From the NCBI GenBank assembly GCA_947258885.1, contig CAMYKD010000002.1, forward strand, positions 1 through 64,000: a stretch of 64,000 bases of DNA, read 5' to 3'. The notes under the pieces were generated by a model that saw only the letters and a program-made list of their open reading frames with translations, did not search any database and had not been told where the DNA came from. Source of the DNA: an uncultured Kiloniellales bacterium (GTDB lineage Bacteria; Pseudomonadota; Alphaproteobacteria; Kiloniellales; JAKSDN01). This document shows, piece after piece, positions 47,560 through 60,961 of this stretch (position 1 is the first letter of the stretch; every line of letters starts with the position of its first letter). The position numbers were made by a program, and so were the translations under genes.

Positions 47560-48360
<801 letters not shown>

Positions 48361-48372
48361 GGTCCGGTTCTC

Positions 48373-49674
48373 CTACCAGCGGCGCTCGAAGCGCTTGCGC
48401 AGCACGACGGCGAGCGCGTTCATGGCGATCAAGAACGCGAGCAGCACCATGATAGCGGCCCCGGTCTTGGCGACGAAGGCCCGTTCGGGACTGTCGACCC
48501 AGATGTAGATCTGCACCGGCAGCACGGTGGCCGGGTCGCTAAAGCTACCTGGAATGTCCACAACAAAAGCGACCATGCCGATCAGCAGCAGCGGCGCTGT
48601 TTCGCCCAGCGCCCGCGCCATGCCGATGATTGTGCCGGTCAGAACGCCCGGCAACGCCAGCGGGAGGACATGGTGCGTCACGGTCTGCAGCTTGGACGCG
48701 CCGATGCCGAGCGCCGCTTCGCGGATCGAGGGGGGAACCGAGGCGAACGCCGCCCGGGCGGCGATGATGACCGTCGGCAGGGTCATGAGTGCAAGCACCA
48801 TGCCCCCGACCAGGGGCGCCGAGCGCGGCAGCCCCATGAAGTTAAGGAAGACGGCCAGGCCGAGCAGGCCGAAGATGATCGAAGGAACGGCGGCCAGATT
48901 GTTGATGTTGACCTCGATCAGGTCCGTCCACCTGTTCTTCGGCGCGAACTCCTCGAGATAGACGGCCGCAAGCACGCCCAGCGGAAAGCTGAGCAGCAGG
49001 GTTATGACGAGGGTCAGGACCGACCCGACGACCGCGCCGAGGATACCCGCCTGCTCGGGTTCGCGCGAATCGCCGGTGGTGAAGAAGCTGCCGTTGAAAC
49101 GGGTCGCCACGTCGCCCCGGGCCGCGAGCGCATCGATCCACGCGATCTCGTCGTCCTTGATGCGCCGGTCCTCCGGGGGCAGATCGCGATCGATGAAGCC
49201 CTTGACGAAGCTGTCGACATCGTCCGAGGACTTCACCCATACCTCTTGCGTACGCCCGATCAGCTCGGGTTCATCCATCACCATGTTCTGCAGGGTGAAG
49301 CCGGCGCCGCTGCTGACCAGCCCGGTGAGGCGGCGCTTGTCGCGCCGCTTGGTGACCCCGGGGAACAATTCGTAAAGCGCGCGCTTGACCAGCAGCCGGT
49401 AGTCGGCCTGGGCCAAAGTGTCCGGATCGCGACTTCCCTCCGGATCGATCACCTCCGGATCGAAATGGATCTCGAGCGCGATCTCGGTCTGCGTGAAGGC
49501 GGAGTAGCCTTGCATCACGACGCTGCTCAAGAGCAGCCCCAGGACCGCGATGGCAGCCAGGATCGCGAGCAGGCCATAGGCCCGAAACCGCGCCTCGGCG
49601 GCATAGCGGCGCTTGAGCCGCTTGGCCGAGATGTCGGCCTTCCGAAGGGGATCCGATGCGATTACGTCAGTCAT
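48373..49674 (-). CDS. pstA: Phosphate ABC transporter permease PstA, long form
   Basis: Inner membrane permease of 433 residues, about 140 more than E. coli PstA. The extra part is an N-terminal region with one membrane helix (AYGLLAILAAIAVLGLLLSSVV) followed by a soluble segment (about 65-180, DUF3333-like), common in alphaproteobacteria. The C-terminal part has the permease helices and the coupling loop EAALGIGASKLQTVTHHVLPLALPGVLTG. It overlaps pstC by eight bases. Confidence 0.95.
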   Translation of the reverse strand: MTDVIASDPLRKADISAKRLKRRYAAEARFRAYGLLAILAAIAVLGLLLSSVVMQGYSAFTQTEIALEIHFDPEVIDPEGSRDPDTLAQADYRLLVKRALYELFPGVTKRRDKRRLTGLVSSGAGFTLQNMVMDEPELIGRTQEVWVKSSDDVDSFVKGFIDRDLPPEDRRIKDDEIAWIDALAARGDVATRFNGSFFTTGDSREPEQAGILGAVVGSVLTLVITLLLSFPLGVLAAVYLEEFAPKNRWTDLIEVNINNLAAVPSIIFGLLGLAVFLNFMGLPRSAPLVGGMVLALMTLPTVIIAARAAFASVPPSIREAALGIGASKLQTVTHHVLPLALPGVLTGTIIGMARALGETAPLLLIGMVAFVVDIPGSFSDPATVLPVQIYIWVDSPERAFVAKTGAAIMVLLAFLIAMNALAVVLRKRFERRW

Positions 49675-51049
49675 ACTTTTCCCGGTATCTGCGCACGACC
49701 TGCAGCGCGAGGATGTTGAGCGCCAGCGTGACGACGAACAACGCGAGACCGAGCGCGAAGGCGGCCAGCGTCTTGGCGCTGTCGAATTCCTGGTCTCCGA
49801 CCAGCAGGGTCACGATCTGAACCGTCACCGTGGTCACGGCCTCGAGCGGGTTGATGGTCAGATTGGCGGCCAGGCCCGCGGCCATGACCACGATCATGGT
49901 TTCGCCGATCGCGCGGCTGACCGCCAGAAGCACGCTGCTGACGATGCCCGGCAAGGCGGCCGGAACGACGACCTGCGCGATCGTTTCGGACTTCGTCGCG
50001 CCCAGCGCATAGGAGCCGTCGCGCAGGCTCTGCGGCACCGCGTTCATCACGTCGTCCGACAGCGAGGAGACGAAGGGGATGATCATGATGCCCATGACCA
50101 CGCCGGCCGCCAAAGCCGATTCGGAAGAGACATCGAGACCAAATTCCTCGCCGAGGCCACGGAAGAACGGTGCCATGGTCAGCGCGGCGAAGACGCCGTA
50201 AACCACGGTGGGAATGCCGGCCAGGATCTCCAGCGTCGGCTTGGTCGCCGCGCGAAACCGAGGGCTTGCGTATTCGGACATGTAGATCGCCGAGAACAGG
50301 CCGATCGGCACGGCAACGCACATGGCGATGGCTGTGATGAGCAAAGTGCCGAGGAAGAGCGGCACCGCGCCGAAGGCGCCCGAGGCGCCGACTTGATCTT
50401 CGCGCAGAGCGGTCTGCGGACTCCACTGCAACCCGAACAGAAACTCGTTCACCGGTACCCTGCCGAAGAACCGCAAGGCCTCGAACAGCAACGAAAGCAC
50501 GATCCCGATGGTCGTCAGGATGGCAACCAACGAGGCAGCGATCATGACAACGGTGATTACCCGCTCGACCTGATTGCGGGCCCTAAGATCGGGCGAAATG
50601 TAGCGTCTTCCCACCGCCAGGCCGCCGAGCGCGAGAGTCAACCCGACGACCAGCAACGCCGTCTGGCTGGTGCGCCGAATCGACGCATAGGCCTCGCTCG
50701 CCGCCAGCAGGGCAGGGTCGACCTCACGGCTGACGATATTGCCGGCCGCCAGGTTCTTGATGTCGACCAGCAGCAGGGCGAGCCGGTCGGGCGCCAGCTC
50801 GCGCACGCCGGACGGCAGCTGGGCCATCAGCAGCCATTCGGCCAGCCGCGGTTCGACGACGAGCCAGAGCACGCTCGCCAAGAGCGCCGGCAATCCGCAC
50901 CACAGCGCGACGTAGATACCGTGGTAGCGGGGCAGCGAATGGAGCGTCCGGGTTTCGCCCGCGGCGACGGCAACCGCGCGGCTCCGGCCTGCGAAGTAGC
51001 CGATGACCGAGAGCACAACCAGTGCGGCGAAGAGGATCTGGATCTGCAT
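49667..51049 (-). CDS. pstC: Phosphate ABC transporter permease PstC, long form
   Basis: Inner membrane permease of 460 residues, longer than the usual about 320. The N-terminal ~180 residues carry extra hydrophobic helices (IQILFAALVVLSVIGYFAG, YVALWCGLPALLASVLWLVV) and a linker; the permease core then has SLRDGSYALGATKSETIAQVVVPAALPGIVSSVLLA, the EAA coupling loop. It pairs with PstA in the membrane. It lies 99 bases downstream of pstS. Confidence 0.95.
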   Translation of the reverse strand: MQIQILFAALVVLSVIGYFAGRSRAVAVAAGETRTLHSLPRYHGIYVALWCGLPALLASVLWLVVEPRLAEWLLMAQLPSGVRELAPDRLALLLVDIKNLAAGNIVSREVDPALLAASEAYASIRRTSQTALLVVGLTLALGGLAVGRRYISPDLRARNQVERVITVVMIAASLVAILTTIGIVLSLLFEALRFFGRVPVNEFLFGLQWSPQTALREDQVGASGAFGAVPLFLGTLLITAIAMCVAVPIGLFSAIYMSEYASPRFRAATKPTLEILAGIPTVVYGVFAALTMAPFFRGLGEEFGLDVSSESALAAGVVMGIMIIPFVSSLSDDVMNAVPQSLRDGSYALGATKSETIAQVVVPAALPGIVSSVLLAVSRAIGETMIVVMAAGLAANLTINPLEAVTTVTVQIVTLLVGDQEFDSAKTLAAFALGLALFVVTLALNILALQVVRRYREKYD

Positions 51050-51148
51050 TACGGGCCCGGGGGGCGAACTCGGATCGAGTATTGCATCGAATAAAGGGCC
51101 AAATGAAACCGGCGGCCCGCGAACGGACCGCCGGGAAACGAGTGCCGT

Positions 51149-52183
51149 TTACATGGTCAGGGGGGCGAGCTTCGTGGCCCCGCTGCGCACGGTCTTGCGC
51201 TCCGCGGCCGGTAGCGGGATCAGTCCCTTGTCGGTCAGATACCCCTCTTCGCCCGAGGCCTTCTCGCTCGTGAACTCGGCGACGAATTCGGCGATGCCGG
51301 GGATGACGCCGACGTGCTCCTTCTTGACGTAGAAGTACATCGAGCGGGAGATGCCGTAGTCGCCGGCGGCGATGTTCTCGAAGCTCGGCTCGACGCCGCC
51401 GATCGCCGCGCCCTGGATCTTGTCGGCGTTCTGGTCCAGGAAGCTGAACCCGAAGATGCCGATCGCATTCGGGTTGGCCTCCAGCTTCTGAACGATCAGG
51501 TTGTCGTTCTCGCCGGCCTCGACATAGGCCCCGTCCTCGCGGATCGCGTGGGCCGCGGCCTTGAAGGCCTTCTTGTCGGCCTTGCGCAAAGCCTTGAGGC
51601 TGTCGAAGGTCCTGGCGCCGCCCTCCATGGCCAACTCGACGAAGGCGTCGCGCGTGCCGCTGGTCGGCGGCGGCCCGAGCACCTCGATCCTGGCGTTGGG
51701 CAGCGAGGGATCGATGTCGCTCCATTTCTTGTAGGGGTTGGGCACCATCTTGCCGCCCAGCGGCACCTCCTTGGCGAGGGCCTGGTAGATTTGCTTCTTG
51801 GTCAGTTCGAGCGGCGGGCTGCTTTTGGAGTTGGCGAGCACGATGCCGTCGAAGCCGATCTTGACCTCGGTAATAGTGATGCCACCCTTGGTGCATTTCT
51901 CGAACTCCGAGGCCTTGATCCGGCGCGAGGCGTTCGTGATGTCGGGATGCTCGACGCCGACACCGGCGCAGAACAGCTTCATGCCGCCGCCCGAGCCGGT
52001 GCTCTCGACCACGGGGGTCTTGAACTTGGTGGCCCTGCCGAACTGCTCGGCGACGGCGGTGGAGAACGGGAACACCGTCGAGGAGCCGACGATGCGGATT
52101 TGACTGCGGTTCTGCGCGAATGCTTGTGCAGCGCTGAGCGTCAAGGCGGCCGCGACGGCTGCGACAAGTGTCTTTTTGATCAA
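51149..52183 (-). CDS. pstS: Phosphate ABC transporter substrate-binding protein PstS
   Basis: Periplasmic phosphate binder of 344 residues. It begins at TTG with a clear signal peptide (LIKKTLVAAVAAALTLSAAQAFAQ), then RIVGSSTVFPFSTAVAEQFG, the loop that binds phosphate, and GSGGGMKLFCAG. The region DGIVLANSKSS and GTRDAFVELAMEGG follow as in the family. I prefer TTG 52183 over a frame start at 52294, since it gives the signal peptide directly and follows GGGAG. A PHO box lies about 130 bases upstream. Confidence 0.94.
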   Translation of the reverse strand: MIKKTLVAAVAAALTLSAAQAFAQNRSQIRIVGSSTVFPFSTAVAEQFGRATKFKTPVVESTGSGGGMKLFCAGVGVEHPDITNASRRIKASEFEKCTKGGITITEVKIGFDGIVLANSKSSPPLELTKKQIYQALAKEVPLGGKMVPNPYKKWSDIDPSLPNARIEVLGPPPTSGTRDAFVELAMEGGARTFDSLKALRKADKKAFKAAAHAIREDGAYVEAGENDNLIVQKLEANPNAIGIFGFSFLDQNADKIQGAAIGGVEPSFENIAAGDYGISRSMYFYVKKEHVGVIPGIAEFVAEFTSEKASGEEGYLTDKGLIPLPAAERKTVRSGATKLAPLTM

Positions 52184-52312
52184 GGGACAAACTCCCGAGT
52201 TTGAATTGCGTTTTCGGACAGTCCGGCGTGCTGCTAGCCACGCTTCGCGACATCTGCAACCCGGCCTAGCGGGCAAGCTACCGATCATTTGCAATCTATT
52301 TACTACAGTTCG

Positions 52313-52330
52313 ATGACATTTTTATGACAG
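52313..52330 (-). promoter_or_regulatory. PHO box upstream of pstS
   Basis: Minus strand: CTGTCAT (52330-52324), AAAA, ATGTCAT (52319-52313). It agrees with the PhoB consensus of two CTGTCAT-like 7-mers separated by four AT bases in all but one position. A -10-like TAGTAAAT follows on the pstS side. It lies between the phoR stop and the pstS start, so pst has its own promoter. Confidence 0.85.
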
Positions 52331-52361
52331 CCGCAGAAGGCGTTGGCGGGCCACGGCCCGG

Positions 52362-53693
52362 TTACCGGTCCGCCGGCTCGTTGCTCTGATCCTCGGCCGT
52401 CGGCAGGTAGACCGAAAAGGTCGAGCCGGAACCTTCGCGGCTGGTGATCTCCAACGCGCCGCGGTGCCGGCTGACGATGTGCTTGACGATGGCGAGCCCC
52501 AGGCCGGTGCCACCCAGCTGACGCGATCGGGCGGTGTCGACCCGGTAGAACCGCTCCGTCAGGCGCGGCAGGTGCTCGCGCGGGATGCCGTCTCCCCGGT
52601 CGCTGATCGCTACCGACACTGCGGGCCGGCCAAGCCGGGTGGAGGCGGCCCGGCTCGCTTCGGCCGTGACCGTTACCTCGGTTTCGGCCCGACCGTACTT
52701 TATCGCATTGTCGATGAGGTTCTGAAACACCTGAGCCAGCTCGTCCTGGTCGCCGATCACGGCTGGCGGGTCCCCGGCGGAAACCTCGATCGACATTTTC
52801 TTCTCCTGCGCCTTGTGCTCCAGGGAGCTGGCGACCGTCCTCAGGACCCGCTTGAGATCCGTCCGGCCGGTCGGCGGACTGTGCTCCTGCATTTCGATCC
52901 GCGAAAGCGACAGCAGGTCCTCGATCAGGCGCGCCATGCGCTGGGCCTGCTGATCCATTACGGGAAGGAAGCGGAGCCTGGCATCCTCGTCGTCGCGCGC
53001 CGGTCCGCCCAGCGTTTCGATGAAGCCGAGCAGGCTGGCCAAGGGCGTGCGCAGCTCGTGGCTGGCGTTGGCGACGAAGTCGGCGCGCATCTGCTCGGCC
53101 CGCTTGATCCCCGTCAGGTCGTGAAGCGACAAGATCGCAACGGTCCCGTCTGGCGCCAGCGCCGGCAACCCCGCGACATTGGCCTGAAAATACTGCGCCA
53201 AGCCGCCGGGGACCGAGAACTCGACGGACCGGTCCGGTGCGCCGGCCAATACGGCGTCCGCAGCCTCGATCAGCACCGGGCTGCGCAGCACGTCGGTCAG
53301 CGCGCGGCCGGCCAGACCGCCACCGAACAACTTTTCCGCAGCCGGGTTGGCCCGCACGATACGGCGCTCCCGGTCCAGCATGACCAGGGGGTCCGGCAGA
53401 CTGGCCAGGACCGACTCGTTGCCCGCGACCAGGGCGTCCAGTTGCGCGCGCTCGGCTTGCTCGAGAGGGGTGGCTTCGGACATTTCTGTCGGCGGTGCGG
53501 GCCCTTCGGGGAAGCGCGGCACGCGAAGCCTCGCGATCAGGCCGCCGCCGGCCAGGACGACCAAAGCACCCAACAAACCATAGCGCCAGTCGAGCAATTC
53601 CGCCGCCGCCAGGGTCACGAGCACCAAAAGGCCCGGCGCCGTGGTAACGACCACCGCGACAAGAACCGCCGTTGACCGCGCCGGCCTAGTCAT
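52362..53693 (-). CDS. phoR: Phosphate regulon sensor histidine kinase PhoR
   Basis: Membrane histidine kinase of 443 residues. Two N-terminal membrane helices (about 9-55) are followed by a PAS domain (about 90-195, LVMLDRERRIVRANPAAEKLFGG), H box [20 protein letters not shown] box FQNLIDNAIKYG, G1 SDRGDGIP and G2 GGTGLGLAIVKHIV. It has no large periplasmic domain, as expected for PhoR, which is controlled through PstSCAB-PhoU. It is upstream of pstS and co-directional, separated by a PHO box. Confidence 0.95.
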   Translation of the reverse strand: MTRPARSTAVLVAVVVTTAPGLLVLVTLAAAELLDWRYGLLGALVVLAGGGLIARLRVPRFPEGPAPPTEMSEATPLEQAERAQLDALVAGNESVLASLPDPLVMLDRERRIVRANPAAEKLFGGGLAGRALTDVLRSPVLIEAADAVLAGAPDRSVEFSVPGGLAQYFQANVAGLPALAPDGTVAILSLHDLTGIKRAEQMRADFVANASHELRTPLASLLGFIETLGGPARDDEDARLRFLPVMDQQAQRMARLIEDLLSLSRIEMQEHSPPTGRTDLKRVLRTVASSLEHKAQEKKMSIEVSAGDPPAVIGDQDELAQVFQNLIDNAIKYGRAETEVTVTAEASRAASTRLGRPAVSVAISDRGDGIPREHLPRLTERFYRVDTARSRQLGGTGLGLAIVKHIVSRHRGALEITSREGSGSTFSVYLPTAEDQSNEPADR

Positions 53694-53771
53694 TCCGCCG
53701 GCTCTTCATCCCCGACCTCCTACCATGCCGCTCCACAGTCCGCCGGTTCCGTATCGGTTCCGGCCGCCCGG

Positions 53772-54050
53772 CTATGCGCCACGGAAATGTTCGACCAGCG
53801 TCCACCCGCCGAGCGCGACGAAGCCGATCCCGGCAACCAGTTTCAACGGCACCGCCTCCAGATACCGCGCACCCTGGCTTCCCACCAGCACGGCGATCGC
53901 TGTCGACAACACCAGCGCCGAAGCGGCGGCGAGGAAGACCAGGGCCGGGTTCTGATTGCGGTCGCTGGCGAAGAGCAGGGTGGCGAGCTGGGTCTTGTCG
54001 CCCAGCTCGGCAAGGAACACGACGGCAAAGACCGTAACGAGCTTGAGCAT
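53772..54050 (-). CDS. Half-size TMEM165/GDT1 (UPF0016) family membrane protein
   Basis: A 92-residue protein with three hydrophobic helices and the signature ELGDKTQLATLL near the N-terminus; the eukaryotic and cyanobacterial proteins carry this motif twice, so this is a single-repeat form expected to work as a homodimer. Relatives transport Mn2+ or Ca2+. No manganese riboswitch (yybP-ykoY) is evident in the 59 bases between it and maeB. It is on the same strand as phoR and maeB. Confidence 0.9.
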   Translation of the reverse strand: MLKLVTVFAVVFLAELGDKTQLATLLFASDRNQNPALVFLAAASALVLSTAIAVLVGSQGARYLEAVPLKLVAGIGFVALGGWTLVEHFRGA

Positions 54051-54109
54051 CGGATTCAGTCCTCCCGGCTAACGATGCCGACCTCGAAGTCCGGTGTGCG
54101 CGGCGCTCT

Positions 54110-56389
<2,280 letters not shown>

Positions 56390-56513
56390 TGTCGGTTTTC
56401 TCCCAGCATCCCGGGGTTTTGTTCGACGCTTCGATTGGAACGGCCCCGCCCTTCGGATTTGCGACCCGCAAACATCGTCCCGGCGGGAATGTTAGTGGCC
56501 GCCGACCGAGCCG

Positions 56514-57029
56514 TCAAAGGGCCGGGCGGCGGTGGCTGTGCACGTCGGCCGCACCGTGGCGGGACAGGAGCCCGCTTGCCTCGGCCTCGCGCTCGGGCGT
56601 GTCGGCGGCCACCCAGAGCAGCACGGCGCCGCCCTCCAGCGCACGGGCGAAGGCGTCGGTGTGCGGTGTCGCCTTGATGTCCTCGAGCAGTTCGCGCAAC
56701 GCCACGCCGGTCAGGCCGGCCGCCAGCACGCCGGCAATGGCCATGCCGATCTGCCCCGTGGCGATCGCGATCAGGCCCGCCGTGGTCAGCGGGCCGACGT
56801 ACTTCACCTCGCCGACCATGCCGGCCAGGCTCTGTTTCCAGGCTTCACTCGGCGGCTCGCTGGCCGAGAGCGACTCGTGGGTATCCAGAACCGAGAGGTC
56901 GCTGTGTTCGAAGCCGGCGGCGCGCAGCGCCTCCACGGCCGCCTCGAAGGACTCGGCGTCGGCGAAGCGGCCGACCACCTCGGTCACGCCCGCAGTCTGG
57001 GTCTGGCCGTTCGGCCCGCTCTCGCTCAC
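56514..57029 (-). CDS. General-stress-type membrane protein
   Basis: A 171-residue protein beginning at GTG behind AGGAG. Residues about 13-50 ([35 protein letters not shown]) resemble the YflT/general stress protein N-domain. The middle (about 70-125) is a Gly/Ala-rich hydrophobic region ([32 protein letters not shown]), and the end ([28 protein letters not shown]) is a second small alpha-beta segment. Function unknown. It is divergent from mutS, 161 bases apart. Confidence 0.75.
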   Translation of the reverse strand: MSESGPNGQTQTAGVTEVVGRFADAESFEAAVEALRAAGFEHSDLSVLDTHESLSASEPPSEAWKQSLAGMVGEVKYVGPLTTAGLIAIATGQIGMAIAGVLAAGLTGVALRELLEDIKATPHTDAFARALEGGAVLLWVAADTPEREAEASGLLSRHGAADVHSHRRPAL

Positions 57030-57190
57030 CTGAGGTCTCCTCACATTCCGCTTTTGGCGTCCATTGTGCCTCGGCGGCGGCGCCTTGCCTAGTCGCCTGG
57101 ACCGGTAAAGCGCCTGCCCGCAGCCGGCCGACTGTGCTATGGTCGCTCGCGCCACCGCGGTCAAGCGAATCAACCTGCCGAACGAGTGCC

Positions 57191-59884
57191 ATGCCGGAGT
57201 CCAGCGTCCAGGAGAAGACCCCGCCCGCCGCCCGTACGGCCGGGGCGGCGGGCGCCAGCCCGATGATGGTCCAGTACCTCGAGATCAAGCGGGCCCATCC
57301 CGAGGGCCTGCTGTTCTATCGCATGGGCGACTTCTACGAGCTGTTTTTCGAGGACGCGGTCAAGGCCGCGGCCGCCCTCGACATCACCCTGACCCGCCGC
57401 GGTCAGCACCAAGGCCAGGACATTCCTATGTGCGGCGTGCCGGTGCATTCGGCCGACGGCTATCTGTCACGCCTCATTCGCCAGGGCTTCAAGGTGGCGA
57501 TCTGCGAGCAGATGGAGGACCCGGCGGCCGCCAGGAAACGCGGCGGCAGGGCCGTGGTCCGGCGCGACGTCGTGCGCGTCGTCACGCCCGGCACGATCAC
57601 CGAGGACGAGCTTCTGGACGCGCGGGCGCACAACTACCTGGCCGCGCTGGCCGAGGCGGGCGGCGCGATGGGGCTGGCCTGGCTCGACATGTCGACCGGC
57701 GACTTCCTGGCTCAGCCGCTCGCCTCCGGCGCCCTGGGCGCGGTCCTGTCGCGGCTTCAGCCGGGCGAGCTGCTCCTGGCCGAACGGCTGCTTCAGCGCC
57801 CGGACCTGTTCGAGGTGCTGGGCGAGTGGAAGGCCGCGCTCTCGCCTCTGCCCTCCGCGCGTTTCGACAGCGCCAACGCGCACCGGCGCCTGGAGGAGAT
57901 CTTCCGGGTCAAGGCCCTGGAAGCCTTCGGCGACTTCACGCGCGCCGAGCTGGCCGCCGCCGGCGCGCTGGTCGATTACGTGGAGCTGACCCAGAAGGGC
58001 CGCCTGCCGCGCCTCGCCCCGCCGCGCCGCCTGGCCGCCGGGGCGGTCATGGAGATCGACGCCGCGACGCGCCGCAACCTGGAGCTGACCCAGGCGCTTG
58101 CGGGTGGCCGCAAGGGTAGCTTGCTCGGTACCATCGACCGTACCGTGACCGGCGCCGGGGGGAGGCTGCTGGCCGCCCGGATCGCGGCGCCGCTGACCGA
58201 TGCCGCGGCGGTTGCCGGGCGCCTCGACATGGTGCGGTTCCTGCTCGAGGAGGAGGCCCTGCGCGCCGAGCTACGCGCACGCCTCCGGCGCTGTCCGGAC
58301 GTCGGGCGGGCGCTCTCTCGCCTGACCTTGGGCCGTGGCGGCCCGCGCGACCTGGCGGCGGTGCGCGACGCGCTGGTCGAGGCGGGGGCGGTGCGCGAAC
58401 GGCTGGGCGCCGAGGGCTTGGCTCCGCCGCCCGAGGGCATCGAACGTACCCGCGAAGACCTCGGCCGCCACGATATCCTGGTCGAACGTTTGGGCCGGGC
58501 GCTTGCCGCCGAGTTGCCGGCGCAAGCGCGCGACGGCGGCTTTATCGCCGCGGGCTACGCGCCCGAGTTCGACGAGTTGAAGACCCTGCGCGACGGGAGC
58601 CGGCGCCTGGTCGCCGGCCTGCAGAGCCGCTACGCCGAAGAAACCGGCATCGCCTCGCTCAAGATCCGCCACAACAACGTGCTGGGCTACTACGTCGAGG
58701 TGACGCCGACCCATGCCGACAAGGTACCGAGTGGCGAGCTGGGCCCCTTCATCCACCGGCAGACCCTGGCGAGCGCGCGGCGCTTTACGACGGTGGAGCT
58801 CAGCGACCTCGAGCAGAAGATCTCGACCGCTGCCGAGCGGGCGCTGGCCGTGGAGCTTCGCCTGTTCGACGACTTGGTGGGCGAGGTTACCAGCCGTGCC
58901 GAGGAGATCGCGCTGGCGGCCGGCGCGCTCGCCGAGCTGGACCTGGCCGCGGCGCTGGCCGAACGCGCGTGCGAAGGGCGCTGGTGCCGGCCGCAGGTCG
59001 AGGACTCGAGCGTCTTCGACATCGTCGGCGGTCGCCACCCGGTGGTCGAGGCGGCGCTGAGCGAAGCGCAGCAGGGTCTCTTCGTCGCCAACGACTGCGA
59101 TCTGACCGAGACGCGGCGAATCTGGCTGGTCACCGGTCCGAACATGGCGGGCAAGAGCACGTTCCTGCGCCAGAACGCGCTGATCGCCGTGCTTGCCCAG
59201 ATGGGCTCCTACGTGCCGGCGGCCGAGGCGCGGATCGGCATGGTCGACCGCCTGTTCAGCCGGGTCGGCGCGGCCGACGACTTGGCGCGCGGGCGCTCGA
59301 CCTTCATGGTCGAGATGGTCGAGACCGCGGTGATCCTCAACCAGGCGACCGAGCGCTCCCTGGTCGTCCTGGACGAGATCGGTCGCGGCACGGCGACCTT
59401 CGACGGCTTGTCGATCGCCTGGGCCTGCGTCGAGCACCTGCATGAGGTCAACCGCTGCCGGGCGCTCTTCGCCACCCATTACCACGAGCTGACCAGCCTG
59501 GCCGCCAAGCTGCCGGCACTCGCCTGCCACACCATGCGGGTCAAGGAATGGCGGGGCGAGGTCGTGTTCCTGCACGAGGTCGCGCCGGGGGCCGCCGACC
59601 GCTCCTATGGCATCCACGTCGCCAAGCTGGCCGGCCTGCCCGGCCCGGTCGTTTCGCGGGCGGAACAAGTTCTCGAGATTCTGGAGCAGGGCGAGCAGGC
59701 CGGATCGCTCGCCCGCCTGGCCGAGGACCTGCCGCTCTTCGCCGCGCGGCAGTCCAGGCCGACGCACGCGCCCGAATCCCCCTCCGCGCTCGAGGCCCGC
59801 CTTAAGGACATCAGTCCGGACGAGCTGACGCCCAGAAAAGCGCTCGACCTGCTTTACGAACTGAGGTCTCTGATGGAGTCCTAG
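57191..59884 (+). CDS. mutS: DNA mismatch repair protein MutS
   Basis: An 897-residue MutS. The mismatch-recognition motif is GDFYELF with Phe48 and Glu50; [21 protein letters not shown] follows. The clamp and lever domains lead to the ATPase with Walker [24 protein letters not shown], Walker [20 protein letters not shown] and FATHYHEL. It ends with the short tetramerisation tail. I chose ATG 57191; the open frame upstream is not family-like. The upstream TGCTATGGT (57134-57142) may be a -10. Confidence 0.97.
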   Translation: MPESSVQEKTPPAARTAGAAGASPMMVQYLEIKRAHPEGLLFYRMGDFYELFFEDAVKAAAALDITLTRRGQHQGQDIPMCGVPVHSADGYLSRLIRQGFKVAICEQMEDPAAARKRGGRAVVRRDVVRVVTPGTITEDELLDARAHNYLAALAEAGGAMGLAWLDMSTGDFLAQPLASGALGAVLSRLQPGELLLAERLLQRPDLFEVLGEWKAALSPLPSARFDSANAHRRLEEIFRVKALEAFGDFTRAELAAAGALVDYVELTQKGRLPRLAPPRRLAAGAVMEIDAATRRNLELTQALAGGRKGSLLGTIDRTVTGAGGRLLAARIAAPLTDAAAVAGRLDMVRFLLEEEALRAELRARLRRCPDVGRALSRLTLGRGGPRDLAAVRDALVEAGAVRERLGAEGLAPPPEGIERTREDLGRHDILVERLGRALAAELPAQARDGGFIAAGYAPEFDELKTLRDGSRRLVAGLQSRYAEETGIASLKIRHNNVLGYYVEVTPTHADKVPSGELGPFIHRQTLASARRFTTVELSDLEQKISTAAERALAVELRLFDDLVGEVTSRAEEIALAAGALAELDLAAALAERACEGRWCRPQVEDSSVFDIVGGRHPVVEAALSEAQQGLFVANDCDLTETRRIWLVTGPNMAGKSTFLRQNALIAVLAQMGSYVPAAEARIGMVDRLFSRVGAADDLARGRSTFMVEMVETAVILNQATERSLVVLDEIGRGTATFDGLSIAWACVEHLHEVNRCRALFATHYHELTSLAAKLPALACHTMRVKEWRGEVVFLHEVAPGAADRSYGIHVAKLAGLPGPVVSRAEQVLEILEQGEQAGSLARLAEDLPLFAARQSRPTHAPESPSALEARLKDISPDELTPRKALDLLYELRSLMES

Positions 59885-60080
59885 GGCCTCCGGCTGGGCA
59901 ATCTGCGCCTTGCCGCCACGTTCCCCGACTGATGCATTCAGGATCTACCTTTGGAAAAAGGCATCCACTGCCACGGCTCGCGACGTCCGGCAGACACCCC
60001 TCGGTATCAAGGTTTCGTTAATAATATAACCTGTAGATGAAAAGGATATGCGGGGCTAGCTGAGCTGACAAGGAGTCGAA

Positions 60081-60883
60081 GTGTTGAAATCTTGCCGACA
60101 AGCGCCGAAGGGCAATTTGGCCCGCACGGCGGCGGCCGGTGTCGCCCTGGTTGGCTCGTGCCCCAGACGATGGCCGCAATGGAGAACGGCGAGGAATATC
60201 ACCGCGAATACATCTACGGCGTGCCGGCGGCGCCGAGCGAAGTCTGGGTCCGGGCCAGTGGGGGCAGGCTCTACGACAACTGGATCGCTACCCTCGACGC
60301 GGAAAAGCCGGAAAAGACCCACCCGGCTTGGCCCGCATCGAACGCCAAGAAAAAGGGCGCCGTGACCTGGCGCTGCAAGTCGTGCCACGGTTGGGATTAC
60401 CGGGGCAAGGACGGGGCCTATGCCAAGGGCTCCTACAAGACCGGGATCATGGGTGCGCGCGCATTCGCCGGGAAGAGCCCGGAGGCGATCCATAGGATCA
60501 TGACGGATCGGACCCACGGCTTCACGCACCGCATGACGCCGCCCGACGCCATGCTGCGTCTGGCCACGTTTGTCAGCAAGGGCCAGGTCGACATGGCCGC
60601 CTATATCAACAGCGACAAATCGGTCAAGGGCGATCCGAAGCGCGGCGTGGCCATCTTCCAGAACGTCTGCGCCGCCTGTCACGGCTTCGACGGCAGGGCC
60701 CTTAATTGGGGCGACGACGACGAACCTGGCTACATCGGCACCGAGGCGAACGGCAACCCCTGGGAGGTGCCGCACAAGATCCGGACCGGGCATCCCGGGG
60801 TCGAGATGCCGGCGTTGATGGCCTTTCCGGTCCGGGATGCCGTCGACGTCCTGAGCTACGCCCAGACCCTGCCGACGAAGTAG
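60081..60883 (+). pseudogene. Diheme cytochrome c, apparently frameshifted after the signal peptide
   Basis: Two CxxCH heme motifs (CKSCHGW and CAACHGF) lie in one frame from about 60170 to 60883, with REYIYGVPAAPSEVW, RLYDNW and HGFTHRMTPP around them. That frame has no signal peptide and no Shine-Dalgarno sequence. A different frame, starting at GTG 60081 just after AAGGAG, encodes a signal-like sequence (LKSCRQAPKGNLARTAAAGVALVGS). The two join if one C is added to the CCCC at 60161-60164. So this is either a frameshifted gene or a sequence error; the protein, if intact, would be a periplasmic electron carrier of about 266 residues. Partners unknown. Confidence 0.72.
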
Positions 60884-60961
60884 CGCGGCGGCATAGGGCA
60901 GAAGGCGAAGCAACCCGAGCGCCGGGCCGCCGCGACGGGTCGGCGGGCCGGACTCTTGTCC

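Noticed and set aside
54051-54109. Manganese (yybP-ykoY) riboswitch before the GDT1-like gene
   Set aside because: The gap is only 59 bases and lacks the conserved riboswitch core.
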